The notes under the pieces were generated by a model. That model did no database searches. It worked only from the letters and a program-made list of their open reading frames with translations, and was not told the origin of the DNA. DNA of 64,000 nucleotides from the NCBI RefSeq assembly GCF_003459505.1, contig NZ_QRWD01000008.1, positions 1-64,000 on the forward strand. The letters run 5' to 3'. A program made the translations under genes and the position numbers. Source of the stretch: Collinsella sp. AF20-14LB (GTDB taxonomy: Bacteria; Actinomycetota; Coriobacteriia; Coriobacteriales; Coriobacteriaceae). Below are positions 28,827 through 39,442 of this stretch, one piece after another (positions within the stretch are counted from its first letter, which is position 1; the number at the start of each line of letters is the position of its first letter).

Positions 28827-28963
28827 GTCTTGATCTGTAACAGTTAGACGTTCTTCAGGCCCCTAAACGTTACAGATTTAGACAAACCAGCGGTGCCCAA
28901 GCGTTCGTCTCGATCTGTAACAGATAGGCTGGTTTTTTGTCCCCAAACGTTACAGATCGAGAC
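28827..28963. repeat. Hairpin-repeat cluster C, two 57-nt units
   Basis: Units 28827-28883 and 28907-28963 start 80 nt apart with a 23-nt linker. The second unit has perfectly paired outer arms (GTCTCGATCTGTAAC with GTTACAGATCGAGAC). The cluster fills the gap between the start of the AbiEi/DUF559-like gene and the end of the next co-directional gene, so it must lie within or beside that gene's promoter. Confidence 0.92.
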
Positions 28964-29003
28964 AAAAAGGCAAAAGGCAAGGCAGGCGACAACCACCCAT
29001 CCC

Positions 29004-29711
29004 CTACTCCCACTCCTGCTCGTAGATGTTGAGCGACTTTACGTACCGCCCCTGGACGCCCATGATGTCGCGGACCAGACGCAAGAAGAAGCTGATGCAC
29101 GAGGTGTCAAAGCCGTCCTGCAGGTCCTCCGGATGCACCGCACCCGGCCCATCGACCGCCGTATCGCTCAGCCGCGCGATGTCATACAGGTAGAGCTGTC
29201 CCGCCGTAAGCCAGACATCATCGACGCAGGCGAGGCGCACCGCAATCGCGCCGTCACTCCAGTGCTCCTTCTGCACGATATGCGGATCGTAGACATCAAA
29301 GCGATGATCGGTGCGCGTGTCCTTCAGCACGACCATGCCGGACGCAGGATCCTTGTCCAAAATGCCAAAGCGCGAGAAATACTGCGTGTCGCGTACCTGC
29401 TCGAGCCGCTTGAGCGAGGCAGGCGAAAGCGATGCCGGCGGCTCGTCAACATATAGCTCGAGCAGCGTTTTGCCATGGCGATAGGGGCGCTCAAACAGCA
29501 GCCAATCGGTAAACGCCATGTTGTAGGCCATGATTTCGTTTTGCGAAGGCTCGGTGCAATAGCTGAGCCACGGGTCGACAATGATCTCGAACTGTTCGCG
29601 CGCCGGCTCCAGGAATTGAAACTTCCGCAGCATCCAAAAGTGAGCCATGTCGGCAATATCGTTGCCGACGGCTTCAGCCAGCTCTGCTCGGTCAAAAGCG
29701 TGGTCAGTCAT
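29004..29711 (-). CDS. Hypothetical protein, unrecognised family
   Basis: A 235-residue acidic, soluble-looking protein without signal or membrane segments. It is rich in aromatic residues (FWMLRKFQFLEP, DWLLFERPYRHG), with a beta-rich middle (GMVVLKDTRTDHRFDVYD). I do not recognise a family; it may be a large-subunit-like alpha/beta protein of unknown role. The ATG at 29711 has GGAGGATGCC directly upstream, a strong start. It is followed downstream (minus strand) by cluster C and the AbiEi/DUF559-like gene. Confidence 0.65.
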   Translation of the reverse strand: MTDHAFDRAELAEAVGNDIADMAHFWMLRKFQFLEPAREQFEIIVDPWLSYCTEPSQNEIMAYNMAFTDWLLFERPYRHGKTLLELYVDEPPASLSPASLKRLEQVRDTQYFSRFGILDKDPASGMVVLKDTRTDHRFDVYDPHIVQKEHWSDGAIAVRLACVDDVWLTAGQLYLYDIARLSDTAVDGPGAVHPEDLQDGFDTSCISFFLRLVRDIMGVQGRYVKSLNIYEQEWE

Positions 29712-30042
29712 GGCATCCTCCTCAAACTGATGGACCTCAATTTGAGCTTACGAGGAGGGTGGGCAGCCACGACCAGCGCGGGCAAAATAGGCCTCCGGCT
29801 GCAAACCAGATGCTGACCAAACACTTGACGAAAAGCTTGACCGAAAATGCGCGCCGCAACAAAACCGCAGGTAAACATCGACGGCCAACCCGCCCTTTTG
29901 AGCCAGATGCCCGCAGCCACCACTTAAACAACAGGTGACCACAGCCCAAGAAGTCGACAAATGAACGCCCGTACGTCGACAAACGAGCAAACTGCTCGCA
30001 AATCCGCAAGGAGTGTCCCCAACGACTAGACAAAAAATGACT
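29712..30042. other. Intergenic gap, nothing recognised
   Basis: About 330 nt without a supported gene. The short frames on both strands have no ribosome site or family resemblance. Near 30011-30020 a degraded GTGTCCCC dispersed word is seen. It presumably contains the promoter of the minus-strand gene at 29711. Confidence 0.4.
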
Positions 30043-30069
30043 AGTCATTGAGGACGTTCTTAAATGACT
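30043..30069 (-). terminator. Probable terminator of gltD
   Basis: On the minus strand AGTCATT (30069-30063) can pair with AATGACT (30049-30043), followed by AGTCATTTTTTG. An alternative fold uses the palindrome AATGACTAGTCATT (30036-30049). It begins 4 nt after the gltD stop codon. Confidence 0.5.
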
Positions 30070-30072
30070 ACT

Positions 30073-31554
<1,482 letters not shown>

Positions 31555-31559
31555 AGCAC

Positions 31560-34500
31560 TTACGCCTCCTTCTTGGTCGAAGCAACAGAGCTGGCGGCCA
31601 CGGACGCAGCACCCGCAGCACCGCCCGCAATATCGAAGCGAGCGACATCCGCGGCGCTCGCGCGACCGGTCACAATGTCAAACGCCAGCGCCTCTGCCTG
31701 CGCATGCGTCTTGCCGACGGCCTCGGCGGCGGCGACAATCGCCAGCACACGCTCGTACTCGGTCGGAATGACCTTCACGAAGTGCTTGCTCATCGTCTCA
31801 AAGCTGTAGAGCAGCTTGATGCCGCGCGGGCTCTGCGTCGCGTCCACGTGCTCTTGGATGAGCTCGCGAATCTGTGCCAGCTCGCCGGCCGTCGGGGCCT
31901 TGAGCTCAACGCTCTCGTGGTTCACGCGGGCATCGAGCGTGCCGTACTGGTCAAAGGCATAGGCCACGCCGCCCGTCATACCGGCGGCGAAGTTCTGCCC
32001 GACCTCACCCAGGATAAGCGCCAGACCGCCCGTCATGTACTCACAGCCGTGGTTGCCGCAGCCCTCGACCACCACGGTGGCACCGGAGTTGCGTACGCCA
32101 AAGCGCTGGCCGGCCAGGCCGTTGATGAAGCCGTGGCCGCTCGTGGCGCCAAAGAACGCAACGTTACCCACGATGATGTTTTCGTCGAACTTGTAGGTCG
32201 CATGCGGGTTGGGGCGCACCGACACCTCGCCGCCCGAAAGGCCCTTGCCAAAGTAGTCGTTGGCGTCGCCGCACACGTTGAGCGTAATGCCGCGCGGCAG
32301 GAAGGCGCCAAAGCTCTGACCGGCCGAACCATCGCAATCGATGGTGATGGAGCCGGCGGGCAGGCCCTCGGGATGTGCCTTGATCACCGCGTTGCCCAGG
32401 ATAGTGCCCACGCAGCGGTTGACGTTGGCGATATCGGCGCGGAAGCGAATCGGGCGCAGGTGCGCGCGAGCGTCGGCCGTGTAAGGCACAAACAGCGTGG
32501 AGTCGAGCGTCTTGTCGAGCTCGCTGTCCGCAGCCATCTGGGGCAGGAAGTGACGGCCGTCGGCACCCGGGATGTGGGCACCGAACTCGCAGGTCGCGCT
32601 CGCCAGCACGGGCGACAGATCGAGCAGGTTAGCCTTGCGGTTGCCCGGGACCTCGATCTGGCGCAAGCACTCGGGATGGCCGACCATCTCGTCGACGGTG
32701 CGGAAGCCCAGGCTCGCCATGACCTCGCGCAGCTGCTCGGCAACAAAGAGCATAAAGTGCTCGACATGCTCGGGCTTGCCGCGGAAGCCGCGACGCAGGC
32801 GACAGTTTTGCGTCGCGATGCCGGCGGGGCAGGTATCCTGCTGGCAGTCGCGCTGCATGAAGCAGCCCATCGAGATGAGCGGCATGGTCGCAAAGCCAAA
32901 CTCCTCGGCGCCCAGCAGGCAGGCGACGGCAACATCGGTGCCGTCCATGAGCTTGCCGTCGGCCTCGAGCACCACGCGTGAGCGCAGGCCGTTTTGCAGC
33001 AGCGTCTGCTGGGCCTCGGCAAGGCCAAGTTCCAACGGCAGTCCCGCATGCCAGATAGAGTCGCGCGCAGCGGCACCCGAGCCGCCGTTGTGGCCACTGA
33101 TCAAGATCTTGTCGGCAGCACCCTTGGCCACACCGGTGGCGATGGTGCCGACGCCGGCCTCGCTGACCAGCTTGACCGACACGCGCGCGCCGGGGTTGGC
33201 GTTCTTAAGGTCGAAGATGAGCTCGGCCAGGTCTTCGATAGAGTAGATGTCGTGATGCGGCGGAGGCGAGATCAGGCCGATGCCGGGCGTGGACTGACGG
33301 ACCTCGGCAATCCAGGGGTAGACCTTCTTGCCGGGCAGGTGACCGCCCTCGCCGGGCTTGGCGCCCTGGGCCATCTTGATCTGGATCTCGAAGGCGCTGC
33401 ACAGGTAGCGGCTCGTCACGCCAAAGCGCGCGCTTGCCACCTGCTTGATCGCGGAGTTCTTGGAGTCACCGTTAGCCAGCGGGGTCTCGCGACGCGGGTC
33501 CTCGCCGCCCTCGCCCGAGTTGGAGCGTCCGTGCAGGCGATTCATGGCGATGGCCATGCACTCGTGCGCCTCTTTGCTGATGGAGCCGTACGACATGGCG
33601 CCGGTGTTAAAGCGGCGGACGATGTTGAGCGCGGGCTCGACCTCGTCGAGCGAAACCGGCGTGCGGCCGCTGGCATTAAAGTCGAGCAAGTCGCGCAGGC
33701 GCACGGCACGGCCGGTACGGTGCAGACGGGCGCTGTACTCCTTAAAGGTGTCGTAGCTGTCCTCACGGCAGGCGGTCTGGAGCAGGTAGACGGTCTGAGG
33801 GTCGATGAGGTGTTCCTCGCCGCCGAGCGGGCGCCACTTGGTCAGACCCAGCGTGGGCAGTTGATCGGGAGCCGGGCTCTTAAGGATAGCGAGCGCGGCG
33901 TCGTAGCGCTCGCTTTGCTCGCGCTCGACGTCCTCGACACCCATACCGCCCACACGGCTCACCGTGCCGGCAAAGTACGCGTTGACGAACTCCGGCGTAA
34001 AGCCCACGGCCTCGAAGATCTGCGCCGAATGGTAGCTCTGCACCGTGGAGATGCCCATCTTGGACATGATGGAGACGATGCCGGCGGTCGCAGCCTTGTT
34101 GTAGTTGGCGATGCCCTGCTCGGCCGTCACGTCCAGGTCGCCGTGTGCCGCCAGATCGCGGATGCACGCATGCGCGTTATACGGATAGATGCCGCTCGCG
34201 GAGTAGCCCACCAGCGCCGCAAAGTCGTGCGGGGACACGGCGTCGCCGCACTCCACCACGATATCGGCAAAGGTGCGCACGCCGGCACGGATCAGATGGT
34301 TGTGCACGCAACCCACGGCGAGCAGCGACGGCACGGGGACCTCGCCCGCAGCGGCGCGATCGCTCAGCACCACGATGTTCACGCCATCGCGCACCGCAGC
34401 CTCAACGTCCCCTGCAAGCTGCTTGAGCGCAGCCTGCAGCGCGCCCTCGCCGGCATTGCGGCGGTACACGGCACGGAAACGGCGGGTCTTAAAGCCCACG

Positions 34501-36257
34501 CGGTCGATGGCGCAAATGCGGTCAAACTCCTCCTTGCTCAGCAGCGGTCGCTCCAAGCGAACCAGCTGGCAGGCCGTACGGGAGTCCTCGAGCAGGTTAC
34601 CGTGATTGCCCAGGTAGAGCGTGGTCGAGGTGACCATATGCTCGCGCAGGGCGTCGATCGGCGGGTTCGTGACCTGGGCAAACAGCTGATAGAAGTAGTC
34701 AAAGAACGAGCGCGTCTTCTTGGACAGGCAGGCCAGCGGCGCATCGATGCCCATCGAGGCGAGCGGCGCCTTGCCCTGCTGGGCCATGGGACGCACAACC
34801 TCGTCAACATCATCCCAGTGATAGCCGAGCTTGGCCATACGCACAGCGGCAGGCACCTCGGCGTCCTCAGCGGGCGTTGCCACAACGGGCTCATCGAGTG
34901 CGTCAACGGTCAGCGTCTCCTCGGCAATCCAGTCGCGGTAAGGCTTTTCCTTGGCATAGCGGGCGCGCAGCTCGTCGTTGTAGATCACACGGCCGCGGGC
35001 AAAATCGACCTCGAGCATCTGGCCCGGCCCCAGGCAGCCGCTTGTCAGGATGTTCTCGGGGCTCACCTCGATGGTGCCCACCTCACTTGCCAGCATAAAG
35101 CGGCCGTCGCGCGTCACATAGTAGCGGGCCGGGCGCAGGCCGTTGCGGTCGAGGGCAGCGCCCAGCGTGCGACCGTCGGTAAAGGCGATGGCGGCCGGAC
35201 CGTCCCACGGCTCCATGAGCATGGACTGGTAAGCGTCGTAGGCGCGGCGTTCCTCACTCAGGCTGTCGTTGTGATCCCACGGCTCGGGCAGCAGCATGGA
35301 CGCGGCACGCGTGAGCGGGCGACCGTTCATAACCAAAAACTCGAGCACGTTGTCCAAAATCGCCGAGTCGGAACCCTCGCGGTTGATGATGGGCATCACG
35401 CGCTCAAGATCGTGCTGCAGCACGGGGCTGTACAGGTTGGGCTCGCGGGCGCGAATCCAGTTGACGTTGCCCTTGAGGGTGTTGATCTCGCCGTTGTGGA
35501 TGATAAAACGGTTGGGGTGCGCACGCTCCCAGCTGGGCGTGGTGTTGGTGGAGTAGCGCGAGTGGACGAGCGCAACGGCCGTCTTGACAGCGGCGTCGTT
35601 GAGATCGATGAAGAAGCGGCGCATCTGCGTGGCGACGAGCATGCCCTTGTACACGATAGTGCGCGAGCTCATGGAGCAGACGTAGAAGATCTTGTCGCGC
35701 AGGGCAAACTCGGCATCGGCCTTCTTCTCGATAGTGCGACGGCACACGTACAGGCGGCGCTCGAAGGCGTCACCCGCCGGCGTATCGTCGGGGCGGCCCA
35801 GAAAGGCTTGCAGAATGGTGGGCATGCAGGCGCGTGCCGTCTCGCCCAGGTCGTGCGGGTCGACGGGCACCTCGCGCCAAAAGAGCAGCGGCACGCCGGC
35901 CTCGGCGCAGCCCTCCTCAAACACGCGACGGGCATCCTCTACGCCCTTGTCGTCCTGCGGAAAGAACAGCATGGCCACGCCATAGTCGCCCTCTGCCGGC
36001 AGAATCTGGCCGCACTTTTGAGCCTCTTTGCGAAAAAAGTGATGCGGAACCTGGAACAGGATACCGGCACCGTCGCCGGTGTTCTTCTCGAGTCCCGTGC
36101 CGCCGCGGTGCTCCAAGTTGACCAGAATGGACAGCGCGTCGTCCAGAATCTGGTGATGGCGCTCACCGTTGATATCGGCAAGTGCGCCGATGCCACATGC
36201 ATCGTGGTCGAATTCGGGGCGATAAAGGCCCTGCTGTTGAGCGGAATCTGCCTGCAT
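31560..36257 (-). CDS. gltB: Glutamate synthase large (alpha) subunit
   Basis: A 1565-residue enzyme that makes two glutamates from glutamine and 2-oxoglutarate. The class II glutamine amidotransferase domain begins after a 20-residue propeptide with catalytic C21 (DACGIG). A central domain and an FMN-binding synthase domain follow, with a 3Fe-4S motif (CFMQRDCQQDTCPAG). The C-terminal beta-helix (GXXGXXXG repeats such as GGLALILGEVGQNFAAGMTGG) is complete. Full length for bacterial GltB. ATG 36257 has GGGGAGG 6 nt upstream. First gene of gltBD; divergent from gpmA. Confidence 0.96.
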   Translation of the reverse strand: MQADSAQQQGLYRPEFDHDACGIGALADINGERHHQILDDALSILVNLEHRGGTGLEKNTGDGAGILFQVPHHFFRKEAQKCGQILPAEGDYGVAMLFFPQDDKGVEDARRVFEEGCAEAGVPLLFWREVPVDPHDLGETARACMPTILQAFLGRPDDTPAGDAFERRLYVCRRTIEKKADAEFALRDKIFYVCSMSSRTIVYKGMLVATQMRRFFIDLNDAAVKTAVALVHSRYSTNTTPSWERAHPNRFIIHNGEINTLKGNVNWIRAREPNLYSPVLQHDLERVMPIINREGSDSAILDNVLEFLVMNGRPLTRAASMLLPEPWDHNDSLSEERRAYDAYQSMLMEPWDGPAAIAFTDGRTLGAALDRNGLRPARYYVTRDGRFMLASEVGTIEVSPENILTSGCLGPGQMLEVDFARGRVIYNDELRARYAKEKPYRDWIAEETLTVDALDEPVVATPAEDAEVPAAVRMAKLGYHWDDVDEVVRPMAQQGKAPLASMGIDAPLACLSKKTRSFFDYFYQLFAQVTNPPIDALREHMVTSTTLYLGNHGNLLEDSRTACQLVRLERPLLSKEEFDRICAIDRVGFKTRRFRAVYRRNAGEGALQAALKQLAGDVEAAVRDGVNIVVLSDRAAAGEVPVPSLLAVGCVHNHLIRAGVRTFADIVVECGDAVSPHDFAALVGYSASGIYPYNAHACIRDLAAHGDLDVTAEQGIANYNKAATAGIVSIMSKMGISTVQSYHSAQIFEAVGFTPEFVNAYFAGTVSRVGGMGVEDVEREQSERYDAALAILKSPAPDQLPTLGLTKWRPLGGEEHLIDPQTVYLLQTACREDSYDTFKEYSARLHRTGRAVRLRDLLDFNASGRTPVSLDEVEPALNIVRRFNTGAMSYGSISKEAHECMAIAMNRLHGRSNSGEGGEDPRRETPLANGDSKNSAIKQVASARFGVTSRYLCSAFEIQIKMAQGAKPGEGGHLPGKKVYPWIAEVRQSTPGIGLISPPPHHDIYSIEDLAELIFDLKNANPGARVSVKLVSEAGVGTIATGVAKGAADKILISGHNGGSGAAARDSIWHAGLPLELGLAEAQQTLLQNGLRSRVVLEADGKLMDGTDVAVACLLGAEEFGFATMPLISMGCFMQRDCQQDTCPAGIATQNCRLRRGFRGKPEHVEHFMLFVAEQLREVMASLGFRTVDEMVGHPECLRQIEVPGNRKANLLDLSPVLASATCEFGAHIPGADGRHFLPQMAADSELDKTLDSTLFVPYTADARAHLRPIRFRADIANVNRCVGTILGNAVIKAHPEGLPAGSITIDCDGSAGQSFGAFLPRGITLNVCGDANDYFGKGLSGGEVSVRPNPHATYKFDENIIVGNVAFFGATSGHGFINGLAGQRFGVRNSGATVVVEGCGNHGCEYMTGGLALILGEVGQNFAAGMTGGVAYAFDQYGTLDARVNHESVELKAPTAGELAQIRELIQEHVDATQSPRGIKLLYSFETMSKHFVKVIPTEYERVLAIVAAAEAVGKTHAQAEALAFDIVTGRASAADVARFDIAGGAAGAASVAASSVASTKKEA

Positions 36258-36441
36258 CGCGATCCTCCCCTAGATATTTAGACAGTCAGTTGAATAGGCA
36301 TAGTAGGAGCATCAGGGCATCGTTGTGTTTCCCGCCCGTTTCGAAACAATCGCGTAACGCACGCCCTACGAGTGGACACCGCCGACCTCAAGGGCGGCAA
36401 CAAGGCGCCCAAGTTCGGCCTGTAAGCCCACCGCTTCAAAC

Positions 36442-36498
36442 ATCTCAATCTGTAACACCTAGGCCCAATTTCCATCCCTAGTTGTTACAGATCGAAAC
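36442..36498. repeat. Single 57-nt hairpin-repeat unit D
   Basis: One copy, again exactly 57 nt (ATCTCAATCTGTAACA...TGTTACAGATCGAAAC). It is followed by ATTTCGGCAGCC, which matches linker sequence in other clusters but leads to no second unit, so it looks like the remnant of a longer cluster. It lies between the divergent gltB and gpmA genes. The rest of the gap (36258-36636) holds only the gpmA promoter and a short open stretch, GTG 36372 to TAA 36425, without support. Confidence 0.85.
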
Positions 36499-36555
36499 AT
36501 TTCGGCAGCCCCCTTTCACCATCCCATTCAAATACAACAATTTTGTTAGTCTTGG

Positions 36556-36584
36556 TTAACTTTTAAGCTTAAAACGGGTATCCT
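36556..36584 (+). promoter_or_regulatory. Candidate gpmA promoter
   Basis: TTAACT (36556-36561) and TATCCT (36579-36584) are separated by 17 nt in an AT-rich stretch, 52 nt before the gpmA start. Reasonable sigma-70-type spacing, moderate -10 match. Confidence 0.45.
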
Positions 36585-36636
36585 TTGCGGCGTCAAGCAA
36601 ACGGCACGCACACCGTGCCAGATCAAGGAGGCCCCT

Positions 36637-37410
36637 ATGGCGCACCGAGCAGACCGACAGGCAATGCAACTTGTCCTTATCCGTCACGGAGAATCCGAGT
36701 GGAACAAACTCAACCTGTTCACCGGCTGGACCGATGTTGAGCTCACTGACACGGGCCGCGAAGAAGCCGCCGCAGGCGGTCGAGCACTCAAAGAAGCCGG
36801 TTTCGACTTTGACGTCTGCTACACTTCGCGCCTCAAGCGCGCGATCCACACCCTCAACATCGTGCTCGGCCAAATGGATCGCGAGTGGCTGCCCGTCATC
36901 AAATCCTGGAAGCTCAACGAGCGCCACTACGGCGCGTTGCAGGGTCTCAACAAGGCCGATGCCGCGGCGGAGCACGGCGACGAGCAGGTGCTCATCTGGC
37001 GCCGCTCCTTCGATGTCTGCCCGCCGGCACTCGAGCCGGACGACGCGCGCGATCCCCACACCCAGGAGCAATACCGTGATGTCGCGCCCGATCAGCTGCC
37101 CTATACCGAGTGCCTCAAGGACACGATCGCCCGCGCCTGGCCTTATTTCGAAGACGAGATTCGCCCCCAGATGCTCGCCGGCAAGCGCGTACTCATCGCC
37201 GCGCACGGCAACTCCCTGCGCTCACTCGTCATGAAGTTCGAGCACCTCACGCCCGAGGAAATCCTCAAGGTCAACATCCCCACCGGCGTGCCACTCGTCT
37301 ACACCTTCGACACCGATTTCAACGTCCTCGACAAGCGCTACATCGGCGATCCGGCGACCATCGCCGCCAAGATCGACGCCGTGGCCAATCAGGGCAAAGC
37401 GCACAAGTAG
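36637..37410 (+). CDS. gpmA: 2,3-bisphosphoglycerate-dependent phosphoglycerate mutase
   Basis: A 257-residue glycolytic enzyme that interconverts 3- and 2-phosphoglycerate. The phosphohistidine motif is LIRHGESEWN (H17). The family blocks FTGWTDVELTDTG and LNERHYGALQGLNKAD are present, and the second catalytic histidine lies in AAHGNSLR. Length and motif order match dPGM. The ATG is preceded by AAGGAGG at 5 nt. It is followed 75 nt later by the Nramp transporter gene on the same strand, probably by chance rather than function. Confidence 0.94.
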   Translation: MAHRADRQAMQLVLIRHGESEWNKLNLFTGWTDVELTDTGREEAAAGGRALKEAGFDFDVCYTSRLKRAIHTLNIVLGQMDREWLPVIKSWKLNERHYGALQGLNKADAAAEHGDEQVLIWRRSFDVCPPALEPDDARDPHTQEQYRDVAPDQLPYTECLKDTIARAWPYFEDEIRPQMLAGKRVLIAAHGNSLRSLVMKFEHLTPEEILKVNIPTGVPLVYTFDTDFNVLDKRYIGDPATIAAKIDAVANQGKAHK

Positions 37411-37485
37411 CCCCAACCCAAAACCGACGCGTGGCGCCACACGCCCCAGATGCGACGTCACGCCGTCCATACGCAGGAGCGCACC

Positions 37486-38742
37486 ATGCTCAACCATCTC
37501 AAACAACGCTTTGGCTCCCGACGCACCGGTGGTCACGGAGGCCTAGACATTGCGCGGCATATCGGCCCCGGGCTGCTCGTCACCGTCGGCTTTATCGACC
37601 CGGGCAACTGGGCCTCCAATATGGCCGCGGGCTCGCAGTTTGGCTACGCGCTGCTGTGGATCGTCACGCTGTCCACGATTATGCTCATTGTGCTGCAGCA
37701 CAACGCGGCACACCTGGGTATCGCCACGGGCGCCTGTCTTGCCGAGGCAACGACTCGCTTCCTGCCCCGCCCCGCGGGACGTGCCGTGCTCGCCAGCGCC
37801 TATCTCGCGACCATCGCCACCGCCATGGCAGAAGTCCTGGGCGGCGCGATTGCCCTTCAAATGCTCTTTGGGCTACCCGTGCGCGCAGGCTGCGTCATCG
37901 TGGCGACGGCATCCATGGCGATGCTCATGACGAGCTCCTACAAGCGCGCCGAGCGATGGATCATCGCCTTCGTAGGCGTGGTAGGACTCTCGTTTTTGGC
38001 CGAGCTTGCGCTGGTCAAGGTCGACTGGCCGCAGGCCGCCGCAAGCTGGATCACGCCCAGTATGCCCACCGGCTCTGCCGCGATTATCGTGAGCGTCCTG
38101 GGTGCGGTCGTTATGCCCCACAACCTCTTTCTGCACTCCGAGGTCATCCAATCCATGCACTTCGAGGGGCAAGGCGAGCAAGTTATCGAGGAGCGCCTGC
38201 GCTACGAGTTCTTCGACACGCTCTTTTCGATGGGCGTGGGCTGGGCAATCAACTCGGCCATGGTCATCCTGGCCGCAACGACCTTCTTTGCGCACGGCAT
38301 CGTCGTAGACGACCTTACCGTCGCAGCAGCCACACTTTCCCCCATCCTGGGCCCGGCGAGCTCGATTATCTTTGCAGTGGCACTGCTGTTTGCGGGGCTC
38401 TCGAGCAGCGTTACGGCGGGCATGGCCGCGGGAACCATTACGGCAGGCATGTTTGATGAGGAATACGACATCCACGACCGACACTCATCGGTTGGCGTGG
38501 CACTCTGCTTTGCCGGCGCAGTTGTTGCCTGCCTGGTCGTCAAAAATCCCTTTGAGGGCCTCATCTGGAGCCAGGCGCTGCTGTCGCTTCAGCTGCCGAT
38601 CACGGTCTTTGTGCTCATACGACTCACCAGCTCACGCCGCGTCATGGGTAAATACGCCAACTCGCGCCCGCTCAACGCGCTGCTCGTAGGGATCGGTGCC
38701 ATCGTGACGATTCTCGATGTCGTGTTGTTAACAGGGATGTAA
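37486..38742 (+). CDS. Nramp-family divalent metal transporter (Mn2+/Fe2+)
   Basis: A 418-residue membrane protein with about 11 helices. The metal-site motif of helix 1 is DPGN at 38-41 and that of helix 6 is MPHN at 210-213, the residues that bind Mn2+/Fe2+ in MntH. The DPGN is followed by W, as in other bacterial members. It couples metal import to protons. ATG 37486 has CAGGAG 6 nt upstream. Hairpin cluster E starts 28 nt after the stop. Confidence 0.87.
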   Translation: MLNHLKQRFGSRRTGGHGGLDIARHIGPGLLVTVGFIDPGNWASNMAAGSQFGYALLWIVTLSTIMLIVLQHNAAHLGIATGACLAEATTRFLPRPAGRAVLASAYLATIATAMAEVLGGAIALQMLFGLPVRAGCVIVATASMAMLMTSSYKRAERWIIAFVGVVGLSFLAELALVKVDWPQAAASWITPSMPTGSAAIIVSVLGAVVMPHNLFLHSEVIQSMHFEGQGEQVIEERLRYEFFDTLFSMGVGWAINSAMVILAATTFFAHGIVVDDLTVAAATLSPILGPASSIIFAVALLFAGLSSSVTAGMAAGTITAGMFDEEYDIHDRHSSVGVALCFAGAVVACLVVKNPFEGLIWSQALLSLQLPITVFVLIRLTSSRRVMGKYANSRPLNALLVGIGAIVTILDVVLLTGM

Positions 38743-38769
38743 TGGGACGGGACACCCACCCAGGCAAAC

Positions 38770-39065
38770 GTCTCGATCTGTAACATCTAGACCCGCTTTT
38801 GATGTCTAGATGTTACAGATTGAGATCTTTCCGAGGGACAGCTCCGTTTGTCTCAATCTGTAACACGTAGACCCCGTTTTCACTGTTAGATGTTACAGGT
38901 TGAGATCTTCTGCCGGACGGTTTTGGTTTGTCTTGATCTGTAACAAGTAGACCCATTTTCCGCTTCTAGATGTTACAGATTGAGACATTTCTTCAGCTCC
39001 AACCTTTTGTCTCAATCTGTAACAGATAGGCCCGTTTTGAGCCGCCACATGTTACAGATTGAGAC
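38770..39065. repeat. Hairpin-repeat cluster E, four 57-nt units
   Basis: Units 38770-38826, 38850-38906, 38930-38986 and 39009-39065, start-to-start 80, 80 and 79 nt. The first is nearly perfect: ATCTGTAACATCTAGA pairs with TCTAGATGTTACAGAT around a CCCGCTTTTGATG loop. Linkers of 22-23 nt share a TTTC...CAGC...CC(A/G)...TTT pattern. The cluster lies between the convergent Nramp and rubredoxin genes; the gap 38743-39209 holds nothing else but the rubredoxin terminator. Confidence 0.95.
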
Positions 39066-39135
39066 AAACGGTCGGCCAGACTCACGACAGACAGGATCGG
39101 CTAACAGCAGCCGTGATCCCTTGGGGACGGAGGAA

Positions 39136-39169
39136 AAGGGCCCCGGCCGTGAATTCGACCGGGGCCCTT
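39136..39169 (-). terminator. Terminator of the rubredoxin gene
   Basis: Stem AAGGGCCCCGG (39136-39146) pairs with 39159-39169. The minus strand continues TTTTCC. It lies about 40 nt past the rubredoxin stop. Confidence 0.8.
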
Positions 39170-39209
39170 GGACAGAGCTCTGTATGGCCAATCGCCGTGT
39201 GCCTGCGAG

Positions 39210-39353
39210 CTACTCCTCGACGAGCTCAAACTGATCGGGACCGACGCCGCACACCGGGCACACATAATCCTCGGGCAGCTCGGGCGTATCGACCTCAACC
39301 TCGTAACCGCAAACGACGCACACGAACTTATACGTCTTCTTCTCCTCAGCCAT
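39210..39353 (-). CDS. Rubredoxin-like protein
   Basis: A 47-residue protein consisting of a single rubredoxin fold: two CxxCG knuckles (VCVVCGYEV and VCPVCGVGP) with the acidic segment between. It binds one iron and carries single electrons. ATG 39353 has GAGGAGAAC 6-9 nt upstream. It lies 89 nt downstream of a flavin reductase-domain gene on the same strand. The pair resembles flavoredoxin-rubredoxin systems that transfer electrons to oxygen- or NO-reducing flavoproteins in anaerobes. Confidence 0.88.
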   Translation of the reverse strand: MAEEKKTYKFVCVVCGYEVEVDTPELPEDYVCPVCGVGPDQFELVEE

Positions 39354-39442
39354 GATGTTCTCCTCTCGAACGTGACTGGTGATGTACTTCATTTATCAGT
39401 ATAGATTCTCAATAATATAATGCAAGTATTTTTAAAACATTT

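Noticed and set aside
32994..36281. A 1095-codon open frame on the plus strand opposite gltB
   Set aside because: It is an antisense shadow of gltB caused by high GC content and lacks any family resemblance or ribosome site. The minus-strand GltB matches its family along its full length.
36372..36425. Short reading frame ending in KAPKFGL before hairpin unit D
   Set aside because: About 17 codons that look protein-like, but upstream codons do not, no family is recognised and no ribosome site is present; at most a gene remnant.
38770..39065. Cluster E as a CRISPR array
   Set aside because: Repeat length and pitch look regular, but each repeat is a variable palindrome, the linkers are related to each other rather than unique, and no cas gene is present.
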